Part shown: one piece after another, positions 56,878 to 64,000 of the stretch
Position numbering within the stretch: position 1 is the stretch's first letter
Layout: every line of letters starts with the position of its first letter
Assembly (NCBI RefSeq): GCF_025486315.1
Contig: NZ_JAOOPY010000011.1
Location: forward strand, 121,140 to 185,139
DNA: 64,000 nt
Origin: Variovorax sp. N23
Lineage (GTDB): Bacteria > Pseudomonadota > Gammaproteobacteria > Burkholderiales > Burkholderiaceae_C
Direction of reading: 5' to 3'
The notes under the pieces: generated by a model
Seen by the model: only the letters and a program-made list of their open reading frames with translations
Database searches by the model: none
Told to the model about the DNA's origin: nothing
Program-made: the position numbers and the translations under genes

Positions 56878-57951
56878 TCAGTCCGGCCGCTGCGCCGTCT
56901 TGCGCAGGCTGGACGGCCCGACGCCCGTCCACCGGTTGACGGCTCGCCGCAGGCTGCGCGCGTTGGTGTAGCCCGAGCGCGACGCCACCTGCGTCAGGGA
57001 CGCGTCCGACTGCGTCACGAGGTTCAGCGTGCGGATGCGCCGGTCTTCGGCCACCAGCCCCCGGAAGCTCAGCCCTTCCTCGCACAACCGGCGGCGCAAC
57101 GAGCGCTCGCTCATGTTCAGGGCGCGGGCCACCTGCGCCAGCGGCGGCGGCGCGCCGTGGTGCCGGCGGATGATCTGGGTCACGGCCGCGCCGATCTCCT
57201 GAACGGGGGAGTCCGATCGGGCCTCCTGCAACGCCTCCTGCATCGCGCGGGCCACCGAGGGCTCCGCGAAGGGCAGGGGGTGCGCGTTCGCGGCAAAGAC
57301 CAGCCGGTTGGCCGGCCGCTCGAACTGCGGCGTCTGTCCGAAGGCCTGCTCGTAGGCCGCCGTGGCGGCCGGCCGCGGCAACGTCAGCTCGATCGACAGC
57401 GGGCGGCAGGCCGGGCCGACGATCTGGCGCGCCAGCGACGCCAGCGACGCCAGGGTGTAGGTGATCAGGAAGCGCTGCAATTGCGGGTCGTGGAACAGCG
57501 GCTGGGCCACGATGCGCAAGTGCGTCCCGGTCGATTCGCCGTGCAGCGACAGCAGGCAGCCGGCCGGGCGCGGGAACGCGATGAGGAATTCGAGCATCCG
57601 TTGCAGGTTCTCGCTCGCCATCATCCCCAGGCCGACCTTACCGAGCGACACGACGTTCAGCGCCTCGCCGATCTCCAGTCCCAGGTGGGGGTTCGGCAGC
57701 AGGACGAGCGCGCGTCGGATGGCCTCGGCGCACTGCCGATATGACACCTGCATCACGGGCGAGTCCAGATCGGCCAGGTCGAAGCCCAGGCCGCGCAGGA
57801 GGCCGGACGGGTCTTTCCCGCGCGCTCGTGCGTGCGCCACCAGCGATCGCAGCACCACCGGCGCGATGTCGGCGCGGTGCCCGAGCTCGCAGGCAGCGGC
57901 AGCGCCACCGGAGGCGGCGTGCAACGCAAGGGCGGGGTGGGAAGACTCCAT
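56878..57951 (-). CDS. AraC family transcriptional regulator
   Basis: 357 residues. The N-terminal 220 residues are of the arabinose-binding-like/OruR type found in lipid and amino acid catabolic regulators (HADIAPVVLRSLVAHARARG, GLEIGE). The C-terminal domain holds two helix-turn-helix units (LAQVARALNMSERSLRRRLCEEG and LTQVASRSGYTNARSLRRAVNRWTG). It is convergent with the exported cluster and divergent from the chemotaxis run. No catabolic gene adjoins it. Confidence 0.92.
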   Translation of the reverse strand: MESSHPALALHAASGGAAAACELGHRADIAPVVLRSLVAHARARGKDPSGLLRGLGFDLADLDSPVMQVSYRQCAEAIRRALVLLPNPHLGLEIGEALNVVSLGKVGLGMMASENLQRMLEFLIAFPRPAGCLLSLHGESTGTHLRIVAQPLFHDPQLQRFLITYTLASLASLARQIVGPACRPLSIELTLPRPAATAAYEQAFGQTPQFERPANRLVFAANAHPLPFAEPSVARAMQEALQEARSDSPVQEIGAAVTQIIRRHHGAPPPLAQVARALNMSERSLRRRLCEEGLSFRGLVAEDRRIRTLNLVTQSDASLTQVASRSGYTNARSLRRAVNRWTGVGPSSLRKTAQRPD

Positions 57952-58143
57952 GGCTCCGATGCTAGTGAGACGAGCCCTCGGTCAATTGGGCGATGTTGGC
58001 CGGATAAGTCCTCTATTTCGTCACTCGTGCCCTCTTCGGTGACGCCTTGCACGCCGACATAGAAGGGTGACTGACGCACGCGTCCGCGGCCGCTGTGGCC
58101 GTTGACCCATGGACCCGGCGTGTGCGCATTCCTGGACCCCGAC

Positions 58144-59310
58144 ATGAACCTGAACTCGATGCTGAACCGGAAGAACGCGCAGTTTCTCGCTGCGCCCGCG
58201 GTGGGCGTGCTCGGCGGCGCGGCCTGTCTGTTCCTGTCGTCGGCGAGCCTTGCCGGCGCAGCCTGCTTCGTGGTGCTGACCGGCCTGGGCGCGGGGGCGG
58301 GCTGGTTCGCCGTGAAGGCGCAGCAGTCGGCCGACGAGGCGCTGCGGCGCTACTTCATGGGGCATCTGGCCTTCAGCGCCGACGTGGCACCGGTCTGGTC
58401 CGGCCAGATCGAGGCCTCGCGCAGCCAGATGGAGATCGCCATCGCGGCGTTGAGCGAGCGCTTTGCGGCCATCGTGCAGAAGCTCGGGCAGATGCTGTCG
58501 GAATCCGGCAGCGGCGGGGGCAATACCTCGGACGCCGCCGCCGCCGCCCTCTATGCGGACAGCCAGGAGCAACTCCAGGCCGTGGTCGCCTCGCTGCGCG
58601 ACGCCATGCGGAGCAAGGCGCAGATGCTCGACAAGGTGCAGGGGCTGCAGATCTTCGTCGGCGAACTCCACGAAATGGCCGACGGTGTGTCGCGGCTGGC
58701 GCAGCAGACCAACCTGCTGGCCATCAACGCGGCCATCGAGGCGGCGCATGCGGGCGAGAGCGGTCGCGGCTTCTCGCAGGTGGCGCAGGAGGTGCGCGCG
58801 CTGTCGCGAGCGTCCGGCGAGACCGGCCGGCTCATCGCCAGCAAGACCGGTGCGATCCGTACCGCCATCGATGACGTGCGCAGCGTGGCCGAGGTGACAC
58901 GCTCGCAGGAACAGCAGGTCGTCTCCGCCTCGGAGACGCGCATCCGCGACGTGCTCGCGCAGTTCCAGGGCCTGACCGGCTCGCTGGCCGATTCGGCCGC
59001 CTTCCTGCGCCAAGAGAGCGTGGGCATCCAGGCCGAGGTCAACGACGCCCTGGTTCAGCTCCAGTTCCAGGACCGCGTGAGCCAGGTGCTGGCGCATGTG
59101 CGCGACAACATCACGCGCATGCCCAACGTGGTGCAGGACCACTGCGATGCCTGCGAGCGCGACGGCGACCTGCAACCGCTGGAGGCCGCGGGCCTGCTGA
59201 AGGAACTCGAGGCCACCTATGCGATGGCCAGCGAGCGTGACATCCATCAAGGCCCGGGCGGTGCCAAGGCATCGGCCCCGGCCCCGCAGAACGAGATCAC
59301 TTTCTTCTAG
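58144..59310 (+). CDS. Methyl-accepting chemotaxis-like protein, short sensor
   Basis: 388 residues. Two closely spaced N-terminal hydrophobic segments (about 20-60) are joined by a very short periplasmic turn, with no ligand-binding domain and no HAMP visible. The signalling hairpin is intact: RLAQQTNLLAINAAIEAAHAGESGRGF. The C-terminus ends NEITFF, a hydrophobic tail like an adaptor-binding peptide. First gene of the che run. ATG 58144 is chosen; the frame is open to 58102. Confidence 0.85.
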   Translation: MNLNSMLNRKNAQFLAAPAVGVLGGAACLFLSSASLAGAACFVVLTGLGAGAGWFAVKAQQSADEALRRYFMGHLAFSADVAPVWSGQIEASRSQMEIAIAALSERFAAIVQKLGQMLSESGSGGGNTSDAAAAALYADSQEQLQAVVASLRDAMRSKAQMLDKVQGLQIFVGELHEMADGVSRLAQQTNLLAINAAIEAAHAGESGRGFSQVAQEVRALSRASGETGRLIASKTGAIRTAIDDVRSVAEVTRSQEQQVVSASETRIRDVLAQFQGLTGSLADSAAFLRQESVGIQAEVNDALVQLQFQDRVSQVLAHVRDNITRMPNVVQDHCDACERDGDLQPLEAAGLLKELEATYAMASERDIHQGPGGAKASAPAPQNEITFF

Positions 59311-59319
59311 AGGACTCCC

Positions 59320-59688
59320 ATGGCAAAGACCATCCTGATCGTCGACGACTCCGCTTCGGTGCGCCAGGTCGTCGGTATCGCGCTCAAGGGCGCCGGGTAC
59401 GACGTCATCGAGGGCCGCGACGGCCAGGATGCGCTGACCAAGCTCACCGGCCAGAAGGTGCATCTGATCGTCAGCGACGTGAACATGCCCAACATGGACG
59501 GCATCACCTTCGTGAAGAACGTGAAGGCCATGCCGGCCTACCGCTTCACGCCGGTGATCATGCTCACCACCGAAAGCCAGGAAGCCAAGAAGCGCGAAGG
59601 CCAGGCGGCCGGTGCCAAGGCCTGGGTGGTCAAGCCGTTCCAGCCGGCGATGCTGCTGGCGGCGGTCGAGAAGCTGGTGCTGCCATGA
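59320..59688 (+). CDS. cheY: CheY-like response regulator
   Basis: 122 residues, a single receiver domain. Acidic pocket Asp9, Asp10; phosphorylation site Asp53 in IVSDVNMP; Lys105 in VVKPF; Thr83 in MLTTES. It would carry the phosphoryl signal from CheA to the flagellar motor or another target. It lies 9 bases after the MCP-like gene and overlaps the STAS gene. Confidence 0.93.
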   Translation: MAKTILIVDDSASVRQVVGIALKGAGYDVIEGRDGQDALTKLTGQKVHLIVSDVNMPNMDGITFVKNVKAMPAYRFTPVIMLTTESQEAKKREGQAAGAKAWVVKPFQPAMLLAAVEKLVLP

Positions 59689-60017
59689 GCGCCGCACGGT
59701 CGCCCCAAGGCGCCCGCGCCGCGCTCGCGCTCGAGGGCGAGCTGACCATCTATGGCGCAGCGGAACTGCAGACGCGCCTGGTCGCCGCGCTCGCCGACGC
59801 GCCCGAGGGCCTGGACATCGACCTGGCCGGCGTGACCGAACTCGACAGTGCCGGCGTGCAGCTCCTGATGGCCACGCACCGCGCGGCCCGGGCCAGCGGC
59901 CGCACCGTGACGCTCCGCGCGCCGAGCGACGCCGTGCGCGACGTGATCGAACTGTTCGACCTCGCATCCTTCTTCGACATCGCGACGGCGGCCTCGCCGC
60001 AGGGAGAGCCCGCATGA
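59685..60017 (+). CDS. STAS-domain protein
   Basis: 110 residues, a stand-alone STAS (anti-anti-sigma-like) domain. The phosphorylatable serine is Ser55 in ELDSAGVQLL. It is coupled by 4-base overlaps to cheY before it and cheA after it. STAS proteins sit in some betaproteobacterial che operons; their role there is not well known, and a partner kinase such as RsbW is not present in this window. Confidence 0.9.
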   Translation: MSAARSPQGARAALALEGELTIYGAAELQTRLVAALADAPEGLDIDLAGVTELDSAGVQLLMATHRAARASGRTVTLRAPSDAVRDVIELFDLASFFDIATAASPQGEPA

Positions 60018-62152
60018 ACATGGACGAAGCGCTCCAGACCTTCTTCGTCGAGTGCAGGGAACTGCTCGAAGACATGGACACCGCGCTGCTCGGCGTGCTG
60101 CAGGAGGAAGACCCCTCCGACTCGGTCAACGCGATCTTTCGGGCGGCCCACACCATCAAGGGGTCGGCCGGCCTGTTCGGGCTCGACTTCATCGTGGAGT
60201 TCGCCCACGTGGCCGAGAGCGTGCTCGACAAGGTGCGCGCCGGTGCGCTGCCGATGGACGATGCGATGGTTACGCTGCTGCTGGCCTGCGGCGACCACGT
60301 CGGCAGCCTGGTCGACGCCGCGGCCGCGGGCCACACCGAGGCCGGCGACGACATGAAGGCACGCGCCGCACCGCTGCTGGTGCAACTGCATCGGCATCTC
60401 GGCAGCGAGCCGACCCCTGCGCCGGAGGCGGCATCGTCGCCCGTGGCGACGGCGTCCACCGGCGTCGAAGCCGACCCGGCCCATTGGCACATCTCGCTGC
60501 GCTTCGGCCCGGACGTGCTGCGCAACGGCATGGACCCGCTGTCCTTCCTGCGCTACCTGAAGAAGCTGGGCACCGTCACCGCCATCGCCACCGTGCCGGA
60601 TGCGCTGCCGGCGCTGGCCGAGATGGATGCCGAGTCGTGCTACCTGGGTTTCGAGCTCGCATTGCAGAGCACGGCGGACCGCGCGGCCATCGAAGGCGCC
60701 TTCGAGTTCGTTCAGGACGACTGCGCCGTGCGCATCGTGCCGCCGGGAAGCCCGGTGGCCGACTACCTCGATCTGCTCGGCGACGAGGGGGCGCAGGAGA
60801 TGGGCGAGATCCTGGTGCATTGCCGCAGCCTCACGCAGGCCGTGCTCGACGCGGCGCTGACCGGCACGACGGCCGCTTCGCCGTCGGACAGGTCGCCCGT
60901 CGCCGAGGCCCCAGCCGCTGGCGCGAGTGCCGAAGCGGCGGCGCCGCGTCAGCGCGCCGCCAAGGACGCGAAGGCCGGCGAAACGCAATCGGTGCGCGTC
61001 GATGCCGACAAGCTCGACCGCCTGGTCGACCTCGTCGGCGAACTGATCACCGCGTCGGCGACCGCCAGCGTGGCAGGGCATCACCTGCAGAACACCGCCC
61101 TTCAGGAGGCGCATTCGACGCTGGTGAGCCTGGTGCAGGAGGTGCGCGACAGCGCGCTGCAACTGCGCATGGTGAAGATCGGCGCGACCTTCAGCCGCTT
61201 CAAGCGCGTGGTGCACGACGTCTCGCGCGAGATCGGCAAGGACATCGCGCTGGAAATCCACGGCGAAGACACCGAGCTCGACAAGACGGTGGTCGAGAAG
61301 ATCGCCGACCCGCTGACGCACCTGGTGCGCAACAGCATGGACCACGGCATCGAGAACGCGGCGCTGCGTGCGGAGCGCGGCAAGCCCGCGCGTGGCACGG
61401 TCACGCTCAATGCGTACCACGACTCCGGCAGCATCGTGATCGAGGTGAGCGACGACGGCGGCGGGCTCTCGCGCGACCGCATCCTGGCCAAGGCCGTGGA
61501 GCGCGGGCTGATCGAGCCGGGCAAGCAGCTGAGCGACCCCGAGATCTACGGGCTGATCTTCGAGCCGGGCTTCTCCACGGCAGAACAGGTGACCAACCTG
61601 TCGGGCCGCGGTGTCGGCATGGACGTGGTCAAACGCAACATCACCGCGCTGCGCGGCGTGGTCGGCATCGACAGCCGGCCGGGTGAAGGCGCGACGGTCA
61701 CGGTGCGCCTGCCGCTGACGCTGGCCATCATCAACGGCTTCCAGGTCACGGTCGGCAACGCCGTGTTCGTGCTGCCGCTGGAGGTGATCGAGGAGTGCGT
61801 GGAGTTCACGATGGACACGGGCCACGACTACGCCGAACTGCGCGGCCAGGTGCTGCCCTTCATCCGGCTGCGCAAATTGTTCAAGGTGTCTGGCGCGCCC
61901 AGCGCGCGCCAGAGCATCGTCGTCGTCAAGCAGGGGGCGCAGCGCTTCGGCCTGATCGTGGACCGGCTGCTCGGCGAGGCGCAGACCGTCATCAAGCCGA
62001 TGGCACCGATGTTCGCGCACCTCGAGGGCATCAGCGGCTCCAGCATCCTGGGCAGCGGCGAGGTCGCGCTCATTCTCGACGTGCCCATGCTGCTTCGGCA
62101 GACGCAAAGCACGAAGCTGGCCGAACGGCCCGGCAACCCTTCCTTTTCCTGA
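60014..62152 (+). CDS. cheA: Chemotaxis histidine kinase CheA
   Basis: 712 residues. Domain order: HPt (His46 in [11 protein letters not shown]), a linker/P2-like region (about 150-320), dimerisation with [18 protein letters not shown], the ATPase core with [20 protein letters not shown] and GRGVGMDVV, and a C-terminal CheW-like domain ([10 protein letters not shown]). It is a normal-sized CheA. It overlaps the STAS gene by ATGA. Confidence 0.96.
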   Translation: MNMDEALQTFFVECRELLEDMDTALLGVLQEEDPSDSVNAIFRAAHTIKGSAGLFGLDFIVEFAHVAESVLDKVRAGALPMDDAMVTLLLACGDHVGSLVDAAAAGHTEAGDDMKARAAPLLVQLHRHLGSEPTPAPEAASSPVATASTGVEADPAHWHISLRFGPDVLRNGMDPLSFLRYLKKLGTVTAIATVPDALPALAEMDAESCYLGFELALQSTADRAAIEGAFEFVQDDCAVRIVPPGSPVADYLDLLGDEGAQEMGEILVHCRSLTQAVLDAALTGTTAASPSDRSPVAEAPAAGASAEAAAPRQRAAKDAKAGETQSVRVDADKLDRLVDLVGELITASATASVAGHHLQNTALQEAHSTLVSLVQEVRDSALQLRMVKIGATFSRFKRVVHDVSREIGKDIALEIHGEDTELDKTVVEKIADPLTHLVRNSMDHGIENAALRAERGKPARGTVTLNAYHDSGSIVIEVSDDGGGLSRDRILAKAVERGLIEPGKQLSDPEIYGLIFEPGFSTAEQVTNLSGRGVGMDVVKRNITALRGVVGIDSRPGEGATVTVRLPLTLAIINGFQVTVGNAVFVLPLEVIEECVEFTMDTGHDYAELRGQVLPFIRLRKLFKVSGAPSARQSIVVVKQGAQRFGLIVDRLLGEAQTVIKPMAPMFAHLEGISGSSILGSGEVALILDVPMLLRQTQSTKLAERPGNPSFS

Positions 62153-62175
62153 AACCTCACCAAGGACGTATCGCC

Positions 62176-63840
62176 ATGTTCTCAAATATGAAGATCGGGG
62201 TGCGGCTGATCGCCGGTTTCCTGATCGTCGCAGGTATCAGCGCCATCGTCGGCGCCATCGGCATCTCGAACGCCTCGAAGATGAACGAAAAGGCGGACGA
62301 CATGTACGCCATGGAGTTGATGGGGCTGTCCTACATCAAGGAGGCCAACATCGACCTGATCTCGATCGGTCGTGCGCGCAGCAACTTCCTGCTGGCCACC
62401 TCGGAAGACGAGCGGTCCAAGCATCTGGCGTCGATTGCCAAGAGCATCGAGTCGCTCAAGTCCAACATCGGCAAGGGCCGCCCGCTGTTCACGTCGGACC
62501 GGGCCAAGGACCTGTTCTCGCAGTTCGACAAGGTGTCGAGCGACTATGAGCGCGAGATGAAGCAGGCGCTGACGATGGCGAGCGCCAAGAAGCTGGCCGA
62601 CCGCGACGAGTTGCTGAGCCAGTCCCTGGAGAGCGTGCGCGCCAAGGCCAACACGCTGGACGAGTACCTGGGCGAGCTGACCCAGCAGAAGGAAGCGCGC
62701 GCCAAGGCGGCGGCCGACGAGACCACCACGCTGTACCAGAGCGGGCTTCGCCTGATGCTGGGCGTGATCTGCGGCGGCGTGCTGATCGGCATCGGGCTGG
62801 GCTACATCATCAGCCGCAGCGTGACGCGGCCGTTGGCCCGCGCCGTCGATGCCGCCAACCGGCTGGCCGAGGGCGACCTGACCGTGGCGGTCGAGACCAC
62901 GGCACGTGACGAGACCGGCCAGCTGCTGCAGGCGATGCAGAACATGGTCAAGCAACTCTCGCAGGTGGTGGCCGAAGTCAACGGCGGTGCCGAATCGCTG
63001 GCGGGTGCCTCCGAAGAGGTGAGCGCAACGGCGCAGTCGCTGAGCCAGGCCTCCAGCGAGCAGGCCGCCGGCGTCGAAGAGACGAGCGCGTCGATGGAGC
63101 AGATGACCGCGTCCATCTCGCAGAACACCGAGAACGCGAAGATCACCGACAGCATGGCGACCAAGGCGGCGGCCGAAGCCAGCGAAGGCGGCGAAGCCGT
63201 CAAGGCGACGGTGGTGGCGATGAAGCAGATCGCCCAGAAGATCAACATCATCGACGACATCGCCTACCAGACGAACCTGCTGGCGCTCAATGCGGCCATC
63301 GAGGCGGCACGCGCCGGCGAACACGGCAAGGGCTTCGCGGTGGTGGCGGCCGAGGTGCGCAAGCTGGCCGAGCGCAGCCAGGTGGCGGCCCAGGAGATCG
63401 GGACCGTGGCCACGTCGAGCGTGGAGCTGGCCGAGCGTGCGGGCAAGCTGCTCGACGCGATGGTGCCGAGCATCAACAAGACCTCCGACCTGGTGCAGGA
63501 GATCACGGCGGCGAGCGAGGAACAGTCCTCGGGCGTGGGCCAGATCAACGCGGCGGTCAGCCAGCTGAGCCAGACCACGCAGCAGAACGCGACGAGCTCG
63601 GAAGAGCTGGCGGCCACGGCCGAGGAGATGAGCAGCCAAGCCGAACAGCTGCAGCGCACCATGAGCTTCTTCAAGCTGGCCGGTGCGGCTGCGACGTCGC
63701 GGGCACGCAAGCCGGCGAAGAGCGCCGTGGCCAAGGCGCCCAAGCCCGTGGTGGCAGTGCGCAAGAGCAGCGGCCCGGGCCTGGCGCTGGCCGGTACGGA
63801 CCTGGCCAGCGTGGACGAGAGCCACTTCGCTCACTACTGA
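62176..63840 (+). CDS. Methyl-accepting chemotaxis protein, 4HB sensor
   Basis: 554 residues. Membrane segment 1 about 7-30, a 4-helix-bundle-type periplasmic region (about 31-185), membrane segment 2 about 192-215, HAMP, then the cytoplasmic signalling domain with the hairpin [27 protein letters not shown]. No NWETF-type pentapeptide is present at the C-terminus, which instead ends SHFAHY after a basic linker. It lies 23 bases after cheA. Confidence 0.95.
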   Translation: MFSNMKIGVRLIAGFLIVAGISAIVGAIGISNASKMNEKADDMYAMELMGLSYIKEANIDLISIGRARSNFLLATSEDERSKHLASIAKSIESLKSNIGKGRPLFTSDRAKDLFSQFDKVSSDYEREMKQALTMASAKKLADRDELLSQSLESVRAKANTLDEYLGELTQQKEARAKAAADETTTLYQSGLRLMLGVICGGVLIGIGLGYIISRSVTRPLARAVDAANRLAEGDLTVAVETTARDETGQLLQAMQNMVKQLSQVVAEVNGGAESLAGASEEVSATAQSLSQASSEQAAGVEETSASMEQMTASISQNTENAKITDSMATKAAAEASEGGEAVKATVVAMKQIAQKINIIDDIAYQTNLLALNAAIEAARAGEHGKGFAVVAAEVRKLAERSQVAAQEIGTVATSSVELAERAGKLLDAMVPSINKTSDLVQEITAASEEQSSGVGQINAAVSQLSQTTQQNATSSEELAATAEEMSSQAEQLQRTMSFFKLAGAAATSRARKPAKSAVAKAPKPVVAVRKSSGPGLALAGTDLASVDESHFAHY

Positions 63841-63851
63841 AGGGACGCCCG

Positions 63852-64000
63852 ATGAACACTGCTGCAATCCAGAGCCGGGGCATGGCCACGACGATGGCCG
63901 CGATGGCCGCGCCCCCCGAACCTCTGCAATACCTGACCTTCATGCTGGCCGGCGAGATGTTCGCCATCGGCATCCTGGCGATCAAGGAAATCATCGAGTA
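63852..64000 (+). CDS. cheW: CheW-like coupling protein, cut by window end
   Basis: The first 49 residues are visible. After about 25 variable residues the sequence LQYLTFMLAGEMFAIGILAIKEIIE is the opening of a CheW domain. It would couple the MCPs to CheA. It starts 11 bases after the MCP stop; the rest lies outside the window. Confidence 0.88.
   Translation, partial: MNTAAIQSRGMATTMAAMAAPPEPLQYLTFMLAGEMFAIGILAIKEIIE

Noticed and set aside
58021..60531. 836-codon minus-strand open frame
   Set aside because: Antisense to the MCP-like, cheY, STAS and cheA genes, which have clear motifs.

Overview
The window is about 64 kb of GC-rich chromosome from a betaproteobacterium, most likely a Comamonadaceae member of the Variovorax/Acidovorax type. 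The support is the codon and base bias, the Bug-type (TctC) periplasmic receptor, several LivFGHM and TRAP transporters, the gcvTHP order behind a tandem glycine riboswitch, and a NasR/Nrt nitrate locus. Genus is inference. I saw no rRNA, tRNA, insertion sequence, prophage or CRISPR array.

Layout. 1-5978: a branched-chain-type ABC importer (LivH cut by the window edge, a LivM-LivG fusion, LivF) running into an acyl-CoA ligase, a MarR regulator and a hot-dog thioesterase; together an uptake-and-CoA-activation module for a carboxylic acid. 6002-10920: a kinase-fold protein coupled to a membrane-anchored glutamate-synthase-domain flavoprotein, a UPF0149/SEC-C protein, an unknown and a FrnE-like DsbA. 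11005-19249 (minus strand): a second complete Liv system behind two carboxymuconolactone-decarboxylase-fold proteins, a flavin monooxygenase-like enzyme and a Bug receptor. 19656-24594: a cystathionine beta-lyase-like enzyme divergent from an Lrp regulator, a DUF3014 protein and a GGDEF-EAL protein. 24635-30240: an SDR enzyme and gcvP, gcvH, gcvT with the tandem riboswitch. 30282-33728: a small unknown and a TRAP transporter. 33863-40475: mog, darP, pmbA, a repeat-rich gap, a Nudix hydrolase, yqeY, rpsU, a YhiN-type flavoprotein and a sterol desaturase-like enzyme.

40567-51042 (minus strand) is an assimilatory nitrate locus: the NIT-ANTAR antiterminator gene nasR, then nrtA, nrtB, an ATPase, a NirB-like NAD(P)H/FAD subunit, nasA, a TrpD2/YbiB-like gene and the siroheme gene cobA. 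Between nasR and nrtA lies a readable control region: a near-ideal sigma-54 promoter, two hexaloop stem-loops of the ANTAR-target type and an intrinsic terminator. Siroheme nitrite reductase is not in the window.

51130-57951 holds tsaD and then four consecutive exported proteins (52339-56818). The last is a lipoprotein with a FlgT/CsgG-like layout and the second shares its N-terminal type of domain. I cannot name this cluster and consider it the best candidate for an undescribed envelope system. It is followed by an AraC regulator (minus) and a chemotaxis operon (58144-64000: MCP-like protein, CheY, STAS protein, CheA, MCP, CheW cut by the window end).
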